This document shows, piece after piece, positions 63,925 to 64,000 of a stretch of 64,000 bases of DNA. Positions within the stretch are counted from its first letter, which is position 1. Every line of letters starts with the position of its first letter. Source of the DNA: Sphingomonas changbaiensis NBRC 104936 (GTDB lineage: Bacteria; Pseudomonadota; Alphaproteobacteria; Sphingomonadales; Sphingomonadaceae); NCBI RefSeq assembly GCF_000974765.1, contig NZ_BBWU01000021.1, positions 96,165 to 160,164 of the forward strand. Direction: 5' to 3'. The notes under the pieces were generated by a model that did not search any database, was not told the DNA's origin, and saw only the letters and a program-made list of their open reading frames with translations. The translations under genes were made by a program, and so were the position numbers.

Positions 63925-64000
63925 CCTCCCCGGAACGGGGAGGGGGACCATGCGAAGCATGGTGGAGGGGCCGGAAGCGAAGCGGACGGTGGGGCAGTCG
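63925..64000. repeat. Intergenic palindromic repeat, cut by window edge
   Basis: CCTCCCCG-GAA-CGGGGAGG and ACCATGC-GAA-GCATGGT form two perfect hairpins, followed by GGAGGGGCCGGAAGCGAAGCG, which resembles part of the repeat at 29903-30054. The element continues past base 64000. Confidence 0.65.

Overview
The window looks like chromosome of a high-GC alphaproteobacterium of the order Sphingomonadales. Support comes from the core block tRNA-Ala / FYDLN-acid protein / aroA-cmk / rpsA / ihfB, the small DUF1467 protein next to ribonuclease J, the CP4-like EPSP synthase, a TonB-dependent receptor, and the strong GC bias with long antisense shadow frames. I see no prophage, transposase, integrase, CRISPR array or rRNA. 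All family calls come from reading the proteins; no database search was run.

Layout. 1-7.6 kb: the end of a lipoprotein gene, then a seven-gene minus-strand operon (SDR, MarR regulator, enoyl-CoA hydratase family, RidA, flavin monooxygenase/Old-Yellow-Enzyme fusion, aryl-CoA ligase, creatininase family) that reads as aerobic anthranilate breakdown through 2-aminobenzoyl-CoA. 7.7-15.3 kb: a PAS-GAF-HWE histidine kinase, an M28 peptidase, a tandem NTF2-like protein, and a ClC channel overlapping an HtrA-like protein that has lost its catalytic triad. 15.3-24.1 kb: putA with its Lrp-type regulator, a secreted amidohydrolase, a TonB-dependent receptor and a GNAT enzyme. 24.1-32.9 kb: the core block, a YadG/YadH-type ABC exporter, tRNA-Leu and a 3-hydroxyacyl-CoA dehydrogenase-like enzyme. 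33-39.5 kb: a CHASE2-EAL protein, a FecR-domain protein with a long Ala-rich coiled coil, a ShlB/FhaC-type outer-membrane transporter and a DnaQ-like exonuclease.

39.6-57.6 kb is the most striking region. It holds an exporter operon made of a membrane-fusion protein, one MacB-type ATPase and five tandem paralogous permeases of about 835 residues. It is divergent from a sigma-54 activator and histidine kinase pair. The intergenic region holds a near-perfect -24/-12 promoter, two adjacent 16-bp palindromes, and a third related palindrome paired with a second, weaker -24/-12 element in front of a 46-residue ORF with a signal peptide. I read this as one self-contained sigma-54 export system.

57.6-64 kb: a 99-residue protein, a degenerate nucleotidyltransferase/membrane fusion, an Hpt-like protein lacking the phospho-accepting histidine, a large membrane-anchored coiled-coil protein, two small membrane proteins, ribonuclease J, and an intergenic repeat running off the window edge.
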